A DNA stretch of 64,000 nt, taken from Rachycentron canadum (taxonomy: Eukaryota > Chordata > Actinopteri > Carangiformes > Rachycentridae). This document shows, piece after piece, positions 28,001 to 38,957 of this stretch. The notes under the pieces are model-generated. The model did no database searches. It worked only from the letters and a program-made list of their open reading frames with translations, and was not told where the DNA came from. The stretch spans positions 19,164,640-19,228,639 of the forward strand of contig CM076651.1 of the NCBI GenBank assembly GCA_038496675.1, in the 5' to 3' direction. Position numbers and translations under genes: made by a program. The number at the start of each line of letters is the position of its first letter. Position 1 is the stretch's first letter.

Positions 28001-30830
28001 ACTATCTCATGGTCTAAATTTAACATAATAAGGTTTGTCTTTTTTTTTTTTTTTGTAGTGGACACATTTCTCCTCAAGTGCAAAATTAGATTTTTTAACA
28101 GTTTGATGACAAGATCAAATCATAGTCCCAGCAGGTTAAAATAACAGATTTCCATTGTGTAATTGACACAGCATGGTGGCGTTTGTGGGAGAGGAGCAGA
28201 TAAATGAACTGTGAGATTAAAATGAACTGAAGAAACACAATAGAAAATTAAATAATAATAAATTAGAAATTGGATTTACAAATTCATGTATCCCTCCCTT
28301 GCTGACCATATTAAATAAATGAATTATTGAAATGTTTAATTATTAACCTCTATAAACCTCTGAATGTAATGTATAGGCTGACAAATTTGAAGCTCCATAA
28401 TATGTAACCATTAAGGCTGAGGTGTCTTTTTTTGCTTTGAGCTGTGGAGGCGTTGTGCTCGGGATCAGCCTGTGCCCAGACAGACGAGTAAACACAGACC
28501 AGAGGCTTAGTCTGACCAGATTAGCCAGTTATCACGTTTACCATTCACTACTACCAGTCGGTGAGGGATTACATGCAGTATGATGAGATTACAGCTATAG
28601 GAATAAAAAAGGTAACAGTTAAAAAACAGATTACTGGCACTTTTGGGAATGCAGACAATGATTATGATAACTTAATAGTATATGAATGTCTGATCAGGGT
28701 TCTAGATGTCTACAGTATATAACATGTTAATAGTAGAAAACTCTAGAGGAGGAGAGGAGGTAGAGGAGGAAACTGGAAATCATACAGGACTTCAAACATG
28801 TCCTTTCAAACTTTGACTTTTGGAAACATGTTTTAAAAGCACTTTGATCACATTTCACAGGAGCATTCTTGTGTAAAGCTTTTGTACATATAGAGAACCA
28901 AGGAGACACTTGCTGGTTACCTTCAGGAAACAAGGGGGTATCAGCAGGTACAAAAGGAGCACCAGTCTACGTCTCAGTTCTATCATGAAAAGGAGTCAAA
29001 GTCACATGTGGTGCTTAAACTAAAAATGTATAGGTACTGTAGCTGTACCCTTCTTTGCAGGCTAAGCCTACTTTGTTCCACAGCGCATTAACAATCATTA
29101 TTGATACTGGGTATTCACACAGCAACTTGTGGACTGTAATCTAAAGATTTCACAGCATAGTTTCAACTTGCTTTACTTCTTTTAAACCTATAACATTTTA
29201 CCTTTTTACATTTTTACATTTTTACATTTTACATTTTTTTGACTGAATCTCTCCTTGATTAGATCCAATTACAGGACATCACTTAACAACCTTAGTTCAG
29301 ATTCTGCAGTAGAGCAAAAAAAAGGCACAACCTTTACAATGTGTTTAGAAGCAGGGATATCTATAGGACACTTTACATTCTGTGACCTTTGACCTCCCTA
29401 GTATTAGTGGCTTATAATGTTGGAGATCTGGGAGCTTATTCAACTGTTCTTATCCAGTCACTGTGGATAAGAACATCAGTTCAGCGCTCAGGCCGGGCAA
29501 CCTGATGGTCGGATGATTTGGCCTCATAGCGTATGGGCGTCAATGCCCTGAGCAGCGAATCCCAGGTTCAACCAACGACTGTCTGGGAAAAAAAGTGCTG
29601 CTGTGGCAATTTGATGTGATTAAAATTTTTTTTAAAAAGTCTGTAATAAAGTTACATTACATTTTAAGTTTTTAAGTGTAACCCTTTTCCCAAACTATAA
29701 AATTGTTGTTTAAAGTTGGTGAAAAATTCTTCTCATTTGCTCCTCTGAAAGTTTGTGTTTCATTTGTAGATAGTATATTTAGTGTTACAGAAGTCCCTCT
29801 GCAATCTGGCTCCACCAAACACAGTCACATAGCGATAGTTGAACATTTAATGGCTTGTTAGAGAGCATGCAGTTTCTCGTGCTGCTCAGAAAAGTTCCCA
29901 CCACTAACAAGCCATTGTCTTTTTCACTAAAATGTGACAAGTTTGTGGTGAGGAAAAATAATCTGGAAAATTTAAAATGCTCCTGTTAACGCCAGAGGAA
30001 CAGGACACAATATGATGGAATGAAATTAAATATGACTTGGTTAATTTGTAAACAGAAACCATAAAGAAGATGACGTACACAGAGAAGGTGAATAAAGGAG
30101 GGGAGATAAATAACAGCAAGGGTGCTTTAAAACGGGAAAATAAGGATCGTTGAATTGTTGAAATATTTACATTTAAATAATGTAAATCATGTCTTCCAGC
30201 CTCCGTAGATCTAAACCCAATTCAGTCTCTTTGGGAAATTTGGAGCTAAGTGTTAGACGGTGTTCTCCATCTCCATCATTATCATCATCATAACACCCCA
30301 TGACGGTATCTGGAGGACAAAAGAGGTGATTATCCCTCCAGTCGAGTTCAGAGATCTAAACCACAGTGCACCTCCTCAAGGGGGTTTTCTGAAAACAACG
30401 GATTATAGTTTGACCTGTTTACCAGCATGGTCATCGATTGGACCAGTGTTGGTGACAAACGGCTCCTGGAAGACGTTAAGTTTAAGCTACTTCTTCATTG
30501 AGTCATAGCTCAGTTGAAACACTTGAGGAGGAGACCATTACCTCTGAATAAAGGTCAGAGGACCAGCTTTGAAATGATAAAAATTAGACCACAAATTAAA
30601 AGTTTCCTTCAGTAACAAACTTGTCTGTTCATCCGAGGCTAAATGCTAACAGATAGTTTGTCATTGTTTTACATCCTGCAAATTTGTATACAAATACAGA
30701 AAATAAAAGACAAAAATTCTATTGTAGCCCACAATTTCACTCACTGAATGACTGCATGTCCTCCCTGTTTACAATACCCAACGTTCCCAAATTTTGAAAC
30801 TATAGTTCCAAACTTAAAAACTGGCAATCG
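25011..30830. other. Non-coding stretch, no gene recognised
   Basis: Includes a short (CA)n at 25180-25199, T-rich runs near 27187 and 28043, and a tandem TTTTTACA repeat at 29205-29240. A GT..AG-bounded segment near 25110-25170 lacks an extended frame. Confidence 0.45.
29205..29240. repeat. (TTTTTACA)n tandem repeat
   Basis: Four to five units of TTTTTACA/TTTTACA in a row. Confidence 0.85.
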
Positions 30831-31062
30831 TCCATCCATCTATTATCTGTACCACGTATCAGTGTGGGGTCGCTGGAGCCAATCCCAGTTGACACTGGGT
30901 GAGGGCGAGGTACAGCCTGGATCACCAGACTATGACAGAACTAACATATAGGGACAAACAACCAGTTACACCCACACCTACAGGCATGCATGCACAGGTT
31001 TGAACCCAGAACCTTCTTCCTGTGAGGCCACAGCGCTAACCACTGCACTACCAAGACGAAAC
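30830..31062 (+). mobile_element. Fish-type dispersed repeat, internally deleted
   Basis: CCATCCATCTATTATCTGTA-CCACGTATC, GGGTCGCTGGAGCCAATCCC-AGTTGACACTGGGTGAGGGC, GGGACAAACAACCAGTTACA-CCCACACC, and the end TTTGAACCCAGAACCTTCTT-CCTGTGAGGCCACAGCGCTA-ACCACTGCACTACC match the ends of an element I recall as abundant in teleosts. The usual middle (Trp/Gly-like GTGGGAGGAAGCC part) is absent. Confidence 0.75.
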
Positions 31063-33942
31063 ATAACACTTGACTGACAAATCCAATTAGTATGAACTCT
31101 TTTCATCCTGTATTATCAATATTTTCATTGACATTATGTGACATCAGACCAAACACAATCCTACTAATCTGTAGATTTCAGCAGATCCATGCCTTTGTGT
31201 TTTTATCAATTCACACAGTTGAACGAAGATGAAGCTATGGTTTCATTTTTGGAACTTTTTCATTTGAGCAACCCAGTATTTTTCTCCTGCCCAGTGATTT
31301 TTAGTCTGCCTGTCTCTCATCACACAGCAACAAAAAAAAAAACTGCCAAATGCCCAAAAAGCAGTTTAATTGTCAAAATGTCTTACTGTGATTTCTTCAC
31401 ATTTAACAAGAAGCAATGCAACATGATGTTTTCACTTTCTTTTCTCCAAAAATGTTTGACACCAAAAAAGACCTTGTGTCTCGATACTTTTATCACTGCA
31501 TTTGTATGTTTTCCATGTCTTAACTACATATATTAAAGCTTCATGAAGATCCACAAACAGGAAAAAAAAATCTGCAATGCTCAACTTCAAAGTCAGTTTC
31601 CTTGCCTCTGTTGATGTGATAAATTATTGATGCAGTAAAAGTCGCAGGTGGTCTGAATAATTGTTTTGTTTAAGGTTTAAGTTACAATATCATCTGCAAG
31701 TTGTCTGTTTTGAATGTGAAATTGCACTTTCAGCTAAGTGAAAATGGAGTAAAACCTATATGTATGCCACTCTTAAATTGTAGTATACTCATAAAAATAT
31801 AGAAACTTTAGATTTTAAGTAGTACTGCAAACCTGCACATACGTGTAGCGCTCTGTGACATTCAACCTCAGTTTTCTCTCTGCTGTTTGAACTGGCCTGA
31901 TTCTGGCACTGTATTCATTATTGTCCCAATTAGCTGAGTGACGCACACAGTGGAAATTCAAATGGGACTCATCAAGCTAATTATAAGGAAATAGTGAGAT
32001 ACATGTGACTCACATTAGCATTTCCCACTCAGAGACACATGTAGGAAAGCATCAATACAGTAAAAACAGCTAAACAAATTCTAACTTGTATAAAGCTGCT
32101 GTGTGTAATGTATTTAATGGTGAAATTAAGGACTAGATATAAAATTACACTGCAACTAAATATGAGGTTCAGTGTGTACCTCAGTTAGAGAATTGACTGT
32201 TTAAGCAGGCTCACTGGAAACACATTTGTTTAGGAAAACAATCCTGGATCCTTGATGGATCTTGTTCAAAAGAAGCTCGAGGTTTGGTGACGTATTTTTT
32301 AATTATGAAAAGATAAACATTAATTTGTTAAGAGAAGCCATGTCTTGAGAGTAACAGCAGGCTTCTGACATATGGTGTAAACAAGAAGTGTGTACATATA
32401 GATGATAAAATAAGGACACAGAAAAGAGAATTACATTTTGAATTTTCATGAGCAAAGTTGAGTTACATTATTTTACCATTTTCCTACTTGAAGATGTATA
32501 AAAGAGGAAAAGCACATGTCTCTATTGTGTCACATTAATGATACAGAAGGTAAGTTTTATCAGGATAAACTTGAGCTTTTCTTTTTTTCTCTTATTCAGA
32601 TTTCACTTTTGACTTATTTGAAATTTTGCACAAAATCATGATAAGAAAGAAAAAGAAAGAGAAAGATATAGAGAAAGATATACAACGTAATGATATATCC
32701 ACAGTTTTCCTGTTTTGTAATCCTGTATGTGACCGGCCAAATGTTTGGCATGATTGCGTGATTGTTCATACTTTAGTTTTCTACTCTTATAGTCTAAGTA
32801 GGTGCGTGTTGTTTTCTTCTATGGATTTGTGTAACATAAAAACTGGTGCTGAGGCAGATTAAACAGGGAGAAAAATAGATGAGTTTCCATCTTTGTCAAC
32901 ACATGAAACAGTGAGTAACTGTCTTAGAGGTCAGAGCAGTAAATGAGGATATGTAGTAAAATACATAGAGCGCAAGCCATTGGTACTTTCTATGCATTTA
33001 TTCTGCTTTTACATGGTAAACATTGCATCTACTGTATACTGCATAACTGAGTATATCAAATATTAACTACACTGGTTTTCTACATGAAATGCCTAACCCA
33101 TGAGAAATCTATGATCTGTCTCTGATTTTTCAAGACAAATTCTAGTGCTGAAGAGAAGAACAATTTAAGGAAGGATTTTAAGACTTACACATAAGACATT
33201 GGAGAGACAAAACAGAGCACAGCTTGATAAAAGAGAAGATCAGAGCAAATATCAGGAGATACTCGGAATCAGAAAGTCAAGCAGCTGCAAACAAATCATG
33301 TGAATTTAGTCTGTGTCACAGTGAACAGATCATCCTGATCAAAACATAATTAATTGCATACTTAACAATTTCATATTGATAGCACATAGACATAAAATAA
33401 TATGTGAACTACGACTGATGCAATCTGAATAGAAATACTATCCACTTTGGAAGTGGTGTGTAGACAAGAATATGGTATAACACAGTTATATCTGTACTTG
33501 GTTATAAACTTTAGTGACTAAGCAAAGCTGCAAAGAACAATAAAGTCATAGGGAGTCTCGGGTGCAGTCAAACAAATTTTTATGTTGTATTTACTGTAAT
33601 CCACTGTTTCCATAACATCCTTCAGAGGAATGCAAGTAAGAACGAACACAAAATTTGTTCAAGTCATCCCTTTCAATTGCAGTTAGAAGATTGACTGCAC
33701 AGGCTCAATTGCCTCAGCTTGGAAAAACTGTCCCACCTCAGCTAAAACAAAAAAAGTGGTGAATACTGCTCTGCTCAGCAAAACAACTTGTCAGTGGAGA
33801 CAGAGTTGTCCCAGTTACTCAGGACAATCCACACACCTCACTCTCAGTTTCTAATGGGATTGTTCATTTGGTAAAGTGAATGTCATAACTTTGTTTAGAG
33901 ACCATGTCATTTTACAAACTGTTTTGTTTGTTCATTTTACAG
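31063..33942. other. Non-coding region upstream of the hyal-like gene
   Basis: AT-rich. It must contain the transcription start and any 5' non-coding exon of the hyal-like gene, but none could be placed. A compact segment at 31905-32040 with several TAATTA-type words is noted under findings. Confidence 0.45.
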
Positions 33943-34623
33943 GAACATGATTGGCTGTGAGGGCCTGAAGGGGTGAGTGCCCGAGAGGTGGTTGCTCCAA
34001 TGGCGTGGACCGAGCCATGGTCGCATCCAGACCCTGAGCCAGAACCAGAATCAAAAGTGACACCTTACAATCTAAGGACTCAGACATCAGCCACAACTCT
34101 TTCATCAACTATTCCTCAAGTCCAGCCTCCAGTTTTACTGCCCCTCTTCATCCTCCTGATCACTGCCTTTGCTGACCTCTGTACGGCTGGTCCACCTCAG
34201 CCAGCTCGCCCCCCTCTCCTGTCTGGACAGCCTTTTATTATCTTCTGGGGCATCCCTGATTCCTCCTGCTCCGGTCGGCCAGATATCAGATCTTTCGGGA
34301 TGGAACGCGAGGGCCGTGTGGCCATCTTTTATGAGGACACATTGGGGAACTACCCATATTTTGTAGACAAGGACACTCCAGTCAATGGGGGGGTACCACA
34401 GTACACGCGCCTAGACACCCACCTCCAGAAAACACAACAGGACTTAGAGGCAGCTTTACCCGCCCCGAGGTATCTTGGGTTGGGGGTGCTGCGCTGGGCT
34501 GAGTGGGCCCCACAGTGGACCAGGAACCAAGAGAAGCAGGCCATGTATCTGGAGGCATCAAGGAACCTGCTTAAGAACTTCTTTCCTAACTGGACCCCAG
34601 AGGAGGTGGAAAAGTGGTCAAAG
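33943..34623 (+). other. hyal2-like: Hyal-like exon: 5' leader plus first coding exon
   Basis: The acceptor ttcattttacag ends at 33942 and the donor AAG|gtaaga follows 34623. The frame is open from 33973, but the first in-frame ATG is at 34000, which I take as the start. The first 45 or so residues are polar and Pro/Glu-rich, followed by a hydrophobic run (VLLPLFILLITAFADLCTA, roughly residues 44-62), then the start of the hydrolase fold. The exon includes the altered catalytic motif (codons 165-169). A NWT sequon lies near the end. The upstream exon that supplies the transcription start was not identified. Confidence 0.8.
33947..33976 (+). promoter_or_regulatory. Short upstream ORF in hyal-like leader
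   Basis: An ATG four bases into the leader exon opens a nine-codon frame (MIGCEGLKG) closed by TGA at 33974-33976, 23 bases before the main ATG. It would be translated only if the acceptor at 33942 is used and the mRNA includes it. Effect on translation is inferred. Confidence 0.45.
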
Positions 34624-37600
34624 GTAAGAAAAGTTGAGGGCATTTTTACCCCCTCAGGTAAATAGGGAATAACTTAGTTGAGGCTGCATGGGTGGAAATG
34701 GAGCTGGATGAAAACAGTCTAAGTTACTGGCAGATGATGGAGCATCCAAGATGCTGATTAAAAAAATACTCATCCAGAAGTGTTTCTTCTTTAGTCAAGA
34801 AAAAAATCTTTGCTGAAAAATGCAAATATCCACTGGGACTCAGTCTCACTCAAGTATCGTAATTATGTTGGCAATGATATTTCAAAGCTTTGATGTGGGC
34901 ACCTTTTAAAGTTACCAAGGGAGAAAATGGGAGGAAGTAAAATGGAAAAGCTGTGACAGGCAACACAAGGAGGAAGAGTTTCATTATATAATATGATTAC
35001 TTTATGTTATGACTCATCATGACAAAGTGGTCCTTAGCATGATTTTTTTTTCAGTAGAAAAACTATGGCATCAAAGTTACATCAAAGGGTGAACTTTTGT
35101 CAAAAGCATATATCCATTTATCATCTGCATAAATATGCAAACCAATAGACAAAAGCTGATGTTTTGTAGTTACATACCAAACTATTTTCTTGATCACTGT
35201 GAGACTGTCAGGCAACTAGCAGAGACTCCAGAGAGTGACTGTGACTGCTCAAGAAATACTCAAATAATCACAACATGGCACTTTCACACCAACTTTTTGT
35301 AGAAATTAAACATTAATAACGAGATATGATATGTCAATTAGTGAGCTTTAGATGTGCTGGGAGGCTTTTCTTTATTATTTTTGGAGAGAGCTGCCTTCAT
35401 TTTCAATATACATATATGAGAGTGCCATTGTTCTTACATCCTAAACTCTTGGCAAGAAAGAGGAAAAGCATATTTCTGCATTATTTTTTTGGTCTGGTAA
35501 ATTTTTGATTTAAAAAGTATATAAATCAAATCCAATAAAGCGGTCTTTCTCACTCATCTGCTATATCACCCACAAAGATCTAATACAACCAGACTAGAAA
35601 CGGTTTGGCAAGTTTCTATGCTCTTTCTAACACTAAGTGTTAGTTGAATCGCCCATTTCCAATGCCTAAGGTCCTGAAAGGTGGAGTATTGATCTTCTCA
35701 CAGGTGGACTTTGAGGCAGCAGCCCAGTCAGTAATGATGGAGACTCTTCGGGAGGTCAAAAGATTACGGCCCAAAGCATTATGGGGCGTCTCCCCTTACC
35801 CCAGCTGCTACAACGGGGACCCTGCCCAAACTATGTTAGCCAACTACACCGGCCAGTGCCCTGCCACAGAGATGGCCCTCAATGATGAGCTTCTGTGGCT
35901 CTGGAAACGAAGTTCAGCCCTCTACCCTCTCCTCACCCTGGAGAAGTTGCAGGTGAGTGTCCTCAGTACCAAAACTTGGCTAGATTCAAGCAGGAATAAA
36001 TCTGTGGGATGGACAGATAGATTACTCCCAATATAAAACCAAAGATCTTGTAAAATGATAAATGCAATGGTTTTTTCATTACCTCTCCTTGACCAGAGAA
36101 CTGGTGGAGAGTAGAAACTCTCAATTTCTTGTGTTTTGGCAAAGGAAAAGATTGTGAAAGGAGCTTATATGGACAAAAGAAACATTATCTAGTTCACAGA
36201 TCTTTAAGTTCTGTTCTTTCCATTTGTAACTGTGTTAACCTTGGTTTATAGTTAAAATGGGTGCAATATGTCCACCTTTTTAAAGGGTGGGACCATTGGA
36301 GCCAGGCTTTATCTATCCAGTCTAATAAGAGAGGCACTGCGAGTATCATCTCTGACTGGAACAGCGTTTGATCTTCCTGTATTCCCACTGGTCAAGAGTG
36401 TCTATGCCTCAACTAATACTTTCCTGTCCCAGGTGAGATATAACAGCTGATCAGTCTGATATGTCAAGTATTTGATCCAGGTGGACCAACTTGGAAATGT
36501 TGAAAAGTATCAATCATAAACAGGAGGCAATGAGGAACAGAAGTGTTTCAGGGGAAGATTCCAGTAGTGTTATAGCACTATTTCATGGCTCTTAGGTCTC
36601 AAACTTCATTCAGAATAGAACAATTAAAGGCTGTAAATGTGTTATTGAGTGTAATAGGGTACAATGAGTGTAATAGGGTACAATACTGTCTTTCTACATT
36701 GCTGTAAAACTACTCAAATTACAGCTGAGACTTGACGCTTTAATGTCATTCCCATAGCTGCATTTCAAATAGATATTAAAGCACAGAACCTGAAGAACAA
36801 AATATGGGTAACTGTCTACATACTTGGACTGTGTAACAATCATAACGTTGAAAAAGAGCATACTGTGCTGACTCTTTTATAGCTTCTTTTATTGTATATT
36901 TTCTCTCTTCAGGCAGACCTGGTCAGCACCATAGGAGAAAGTGCTGCCATGGGAACAGCTGGAGTTGTCATTTGGGAAAGAAGTGAGACTAAGACAGAGG
37001 TAGACACATATACATGTGCATAAAGTGCATCCACCCACAAACATGTCTGCATGTTTATCATTGTTATACATGAATATATCATTATTATTAAACATGTGAT
37101 TATTTCAAACATCAAACTCAGCCAAGGCTTCACTTTATAAACAAATGCCTACCATTTAATTTTTTTCGTTGTCCTGCTCACATTTTTTTTTTCTAAATGC
37201 ACAAACTTAGTAATGGAAACATATTTCATCTCTCTACCCACTGTTTTTACTTCCTGCGTAAATCAAGCTGTCTGCCTGTTCCTTTCCCAGAGAGAGTGTC
37301 AGGACTTGGCAGAGTTTATCCGCAAGGTTCTAGGACCCTACTCCATCAATGTAACCACAGCAACTCGACTGTGCTCGGCGTCTTTGTGCCAGGGAAAGGG
37401 CCGCTGTGTTCGTCAAAACCCAGATAGCTCCACCTATCTCCACCTCCCACTCCCGGTCGAAGTGGTGGAGAAGGTGACTGAAAAGGTGATACAATGTAAT
37501 TTTAAGTACAAGACTTATTTGTACTGGATTTATAAAGCTCTGTGTACAACCCTGATGCCAACTATACATGTTGATAAAAGCCTGTTTAAGCTTGTTCAGA

Positions 37601-38957
37601 TGTAAACCAGACTCATTCCACTCCTTGGTCTCGCATTGGCAACTTCATCAAAGCAGCTCTGTGTCATTATGCAAACCCATGACACACTGCAGCACATGTG
37701 CTGACCTTAAGAGTCTTATGACAGATGAAACAGATCCAACTTACATTGAGTTTCAAGGTAATTTGCCACATAATGTTCAGTTTTTGTTAAAATGGCATTG
37801 ACTCAGGTTTAAGGTCATTTTGGGGCTACAGTTTTTGGTGCTTTAAATATTTAATAATTGATATAAACTGAACAAAACTGAAGAAACTGTGTGTATGTGA
37901 TTGTTTTAAAAAATACAAGACACTGGTGCAAGGATCCTAAATATAGTACTGATTGTCTCTTTGACTTTTATGTGTTTCTGACAGAGAACACACAAAAACC
38001 TGCACGCTTAGTGAAAGGAACATGTAAAGAGAAACAAGTTCTCTACTTATGTTGCCTCTGTGTGGAAAGTTGGAAATGGAGCAACTCAGTTTGAGTCACG
38101 ACTGATAAAGACAACCAGGCGTGACTTTTATATATATATATATATACACACACACAAAAAATAAATAAATAATATATATATATATATAAAGCTGCAGGGA
38201 GTCCAGCTGCCTGAGGATCTTTGCTGTTTAAAAAGTAAGAAAGCAGAAAGAAAAACAGTAGCTCAGACACAACAGAGGGAGTTTCTGTGGAGTTTGATCC
38301 TGCACCAGTGAAAACAGGAACACTGTGTTTCTCTGGGAAGACTCATCATTTTTTGCAAATCTCTGGATGGGGTGTTGGTAAAATTCATAAATAGTGCAAC
38401 AGAATATTAAGTATGAATATCGCTGTAAATGCAGAACACAATGAAAATGTTAAAAATATTGGTTGCATCGTTTAATTGTTCAAAATGTTTCATTGTTTTC
38501 TGTGAACATCAAGGCAACATTGTTTGCTAATGGTATTTCCTATCATTACTTTTCCATCATACCTTTACAGGCAGAGGCAGCAAAAGCCACAGATCAGCCG
38601 GACACGGACACAAAACCAGCTGAACCAGACCCAGCCGAGATATGGAAGAAAGATTTCCAGTGCCAGTGGTACAAGACCACAGACGGGGATGTCGCAGACC
38701 AGCAGTCCCCCAAAGACGGAGCGTCTGTTGGCCAGACAGTAGGGGAAAATGCTGAAGATGTAGTGGGAACTACAACTGCTTCCATAATAGCTTCTGCAAC
38801 AAAAGGTGCCTCTGTGACTGAGATAAGAGGAAGCAGTTCACCAGATGCTGTTAGTCTACTGGAAGTACCTACAGACAGAGGAACAAATCCACTGAGTGCC
38901 CCAAACCTGACTGTTCTGCTGTTGCTGGTGGCCGGAAGTCGATGCCTCGAACCTTAA
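34000..38957 (+). CDS. hyal2-like: Hyaluronidase-family (HYAL2-like) protein, probable pseudoenzyme, six coding exons
   Basis: Coding exons 34000-34623, 35704-35952, 36286-36432, 36913-36999, 37291-37485 and 38571-38957 join in one frame (all introns phase 0, GT-AG) and give about 562 residues. The glycosyl hydrolase 56 fold is recognisable: the N-terminal PFIIFWGIPDSSC strand, the LGNYPYF segment, LRPKALWG and NYTGQCP, STIGESAAMGTAGVVIW and INVTTATRLC. Family members cleave hyaluronan using an Asp and a Glu in a D-W-E-x-W motif. Here residues 165-169 read RWAEW, and the conserved active-site Tyr is Ser238, so catalysis is unlikely. GESAA-GAAGV-LW, GRCVRxNP and STxLHL resemble HYAL2 more than HYAL1 or HYAL3. 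The C-terminus has an acidic Pro/Thr/Ser-rich linker, a degenerate EGF region and a short hydrophobic end (LTVLLLLVAG) that could be a GPI signal, followed by polar residues. Family membership is secure; the exact orthologue is not. Confidence 0.88.
35335..35500 (+). repeat. Fish-type dispersed repeat in hyal-like intron 1
   Basis: GGAGAGAGCTGCCTTCATTT followed by ATATATGAGAGTGCCATTGT, CTCTTGGCAAGAAAG and AAAAGCATATTTCTGCATTA parallels the same repeat at 56140-56391 and an element familiar from percomorph genomes. Confidence 0.55.
35704..35952 (+). other. hyal2-like: Hyal-like coding exon 2
   Basis: The acceptor is gatcttctcacag and the donor TTGCAG|gtgagt; the exon is 249 bp (83 codons), phase 0 at both ends. 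It carries METLREVKRLRPKALWG, the NYTGQCP glycosylation and Cys segment, and NDELLWLWKRSSALYP, all standard landmarks of the hyaluronidase barrel. The position where family enzymes have Tyr (GFYxFPxCYN) is Ser here (GVSPYPSCYN). Confidence 0.88.
36286..36432 (+). other. hyal2-like: Hyal-like coding exon 3
   Basis: The exon is 147 bp (49 codons), phase 0, with acceptor cacctttttaaag and donor CCCAG|gtgaga. It encodes IREALRV and LPVFPLVKSVYAS, matching the family's R-V-x-E-A-x-R-V helix and P-V-x-x-Y strand. The acceptor has a short pyrimidine run ending in aaag, so a shift of a few bases is possible. Confidence 0.8.
36646..36683 (+). repeat. 19-bp tandem duplication in hyal-like intron 3
   Basis: GAGTGTAATAGGGTACAAT occurs twice head to tail. 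Confidence 0.85.
36913..36999 (+). other. hyal2-like: Hyal-like coding exon 4
   Basis: The exon is 87 bp (29 codons), phase 0, with acceptor ttctctcttcag and donor ACAGAG|gtagac. It encodes LVSTIGESAAMGTAGVVIW, the most recognisable hyaluronidase block; the Trp at the substrate groove is retained. Confidence 0.88.
37291..37485 (+). other. hyal2-like: Hyal-like coding exon 5
   Basis: The acceptor is tgttcctttcccag. The donor is AAAAG|gtgata at 37485, or alternatively GAAG|gtgact at 37473; both keep frame. It encodes ECQDLAEFIRKVLGPYSINVT and the Cys-rich LCSASLCQGKGRCVRQNP block that opens the EGF-like tail of the family. An NVT sequon is present. Confidence 0.83.
38131..38189. repeat. (TA)n/(CA)n simple repeats in hyal-like intron 5
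   Basis: TATATA-rich run, a short CACACA, AATAAATAAATAA, then another TATATA run of about 18 bases. Confidence 0.85.
38571..38957 (+). other. hyal2-like: Hyal-like terminal coding exon
   Basis: The acceptor is catacctttacag; 128 codons are followed by a TAA stop. It encodes an acidic linker, then WKKDFQCQWY, where family members have F-x-C-x-C-Y-x-G-W-x-G-x-x-C. Only the first Cys of that group remains. A Thr/Ser-rich stretch of about 80 residues follows, with NLT and a short hydrophobic run near the end. AATAAA occurs within 15 bases of the stop (38964-38970) and again near 39760; the latter is the likelier poly(A) signal. Confidence 0.75.

Noticed and set aside
29480..29590. tRNA-like or SINE-like segment with a GGTTCAACC B-box word
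   Set aside because: No A box or cloverleaf could be paired and no poly(A) or tandem tail identifies it as a SINE.
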